DNA of 64,000 nt, taken from NCBI GenBank assembly GCA_022823665.1, contig JAJEHN010000004.1, positions 1 through 64,000 of the forward strand, read 5' to 3'. Positions 63,616-64,000 of this stretch are shown piece after piece. A model generated the notes under the pieces. That model had not been told where the DNA came from. It saw nothing but the letters and a program-made list of their open reading frames with translations, and searched no databases. The stretch is from Thermoanaerobaculia bacterium. Its GTDB lineage: Bacteria > Acidobacteriota > Thermoanaerobaculia > Multivoradales > Multivoraceae. A program made the translations under genes and the position numbers. Every line of letters starts with the position of its first letter. Position 1 is the stretch's first letter.

Positions 63616-64000
63616 TCAAGCCGCCTGCCGCGAACCGGCGATGAGGCCGGCGAGGTCGCGAACATCGGCGACCGTCTCCAGCCGCAACGACACCTCCCGC
63701 AACCGATCACTCGCCTCCGCGTCCAGCAGCGGCGCCGTGAGCCCGGTCATCTTCGCCGCCAGCTTCGCCCCCTGCGCTTCCAGGTCCGTCGCCGGAATCC
63801 CTGTGTCATGGAACTCCTCCAGGCTGTGCCCGTTCGCCCGCAGCTCGACCCTGGCCTGCGTGTGACCAAGCCCGCGATCCGTCCGCACCTCGACCCTGTC
63901 GATCATCCGCGCGACATCCGGGTTGTCGAGAGTCTCATCGACAAACGTCCCGGTATCCGTCGTGTCGATCCCCAGCATCGCCAGCGACGTCGTGGCCACC
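63616..64000 (-). CDS. MmgE/PrpD family protein, C-terminal part
   Basis: The last 128 or so residues of a protein whose start lies beyond the window. The pattern VARMIDRVEVRTD, ARVELRANGHSLEEF, then ATDLEAQGAKLAAKM matches the C-terminal domain of MmgE/PrpD proteins (2-methylcitrate dehydratase, cis-aconitate decarboxylase and relatives). A GTG near 63999 is probably internal. The specific reaction cannot be judged from this part. Confidence 0.75.
   Translation of the reverse strand, partial: VATTSLAMLGIDTTDTGTFVDETLDNPDVARMIDRVEVRTDRGLGHTQARVELRANGHSLEEFHDTGIPATDLEAQGAKLAAKMTGLTAPLLDAEASDRLREVSLRLETVADVRDLAGLIAGSRQAA

Overview
The window is GC-rich chromosomal DNA with dense, mostly minus-strand gene packing. 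Several families point to an Acidobacteriota-like organism: a VWFA-related acidobacterial-type protein next to TPR proteins, a CRTAC1/ASPIC-UnbV FG-GAP protein, a large Oar-like TonB receptor with an N-terminal carboxypeptidase-regulatory domain, tandem YtcJ-type amidohydrolases and secreted sulfatases. The taxon is inferred; no 16S gene or ribosomal protein is present. No phage, plasmid, IS transposase or CRISPR array was seen.

Layout. 1-4536: four tRNA genes (one cut by the window edge) around an amidase-gerM-murI-rph operon. 4606-14226: a sulfatase, an aromatic/homogentisate region (extradiol dioxygenase, DUF2783, FAD hydroxylase, metallo-beta-lactamase-fold protein, HmgA), a small DUF4160-DUF2442 pair, a GST and a thioredoxin-fold selenoprotein. 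14369-19944: second sulfatase, hormone-sensitive-lipase-like hydrolase, coiled-coil membrane protein, TauD-type oxygenase and a di-haem protein. 20027-29002: a minus-strand run of LacI regulator, MFS transporter, VWA protein, two TPR proteins and an FG-GAP protein. It is divergent from a 29192-36882 sugar cluster (TonB receptor, GH3 glucosidase, SSS symporter) that has two LacI-type operators upstream. 36924-52534: an eleven-gene minus-strand run combining an APC permease, glutamine-synthetase-like ligase, P450, PuuD-like amidase, FAH-family hydrolase, aldehyde dehydrogenase and extradiol dioxygenase with a PQQ sugar dehydrogenase, two amidohydrolases and an S9 peptidase. 52551-53840: a cytochrome/copper-oxygenase-like protein. 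53891-61739: a Liv-type ABC transporter, acyl-CoA synthetase and substrate-binding protein, headed by a GrdB/PrdB-family selenoprotein. 61840-64000: succinate-semialdehyde-type dehydrogenase, a double copy of the structured repeat, and the 3' end of an MmgE/PrpD gene.

Three things stand out. First, two genes carry an in-frame UGA exactly where a redox cysteine belongs (U-P-Y-C and U-P-N-C), each followed by a SECIS-like hairpin; read conventionally they would be called broken genes. Second, at least nine copies of a structured repeat share a TGGGTGC tail and a run of hairpins whose stems change but stay paired. Seven of them start 5-13 nt after the stop codon of a minus-strand gene, and in four operons the copy lies between that stop and the hydrophobic signal-peptide core of the next gene. 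Third, the permease/GS-like/P450/PuuD/ring-cleavage set looks like a gamma-glutamylation route for an amine, with a P450 where aniline pathways use a Rieske dioxygenase.

Translational coupling is pervasive: about a dozen junctions are 4-nt GTGA, ATGA or TTGA stop/start overlaps.
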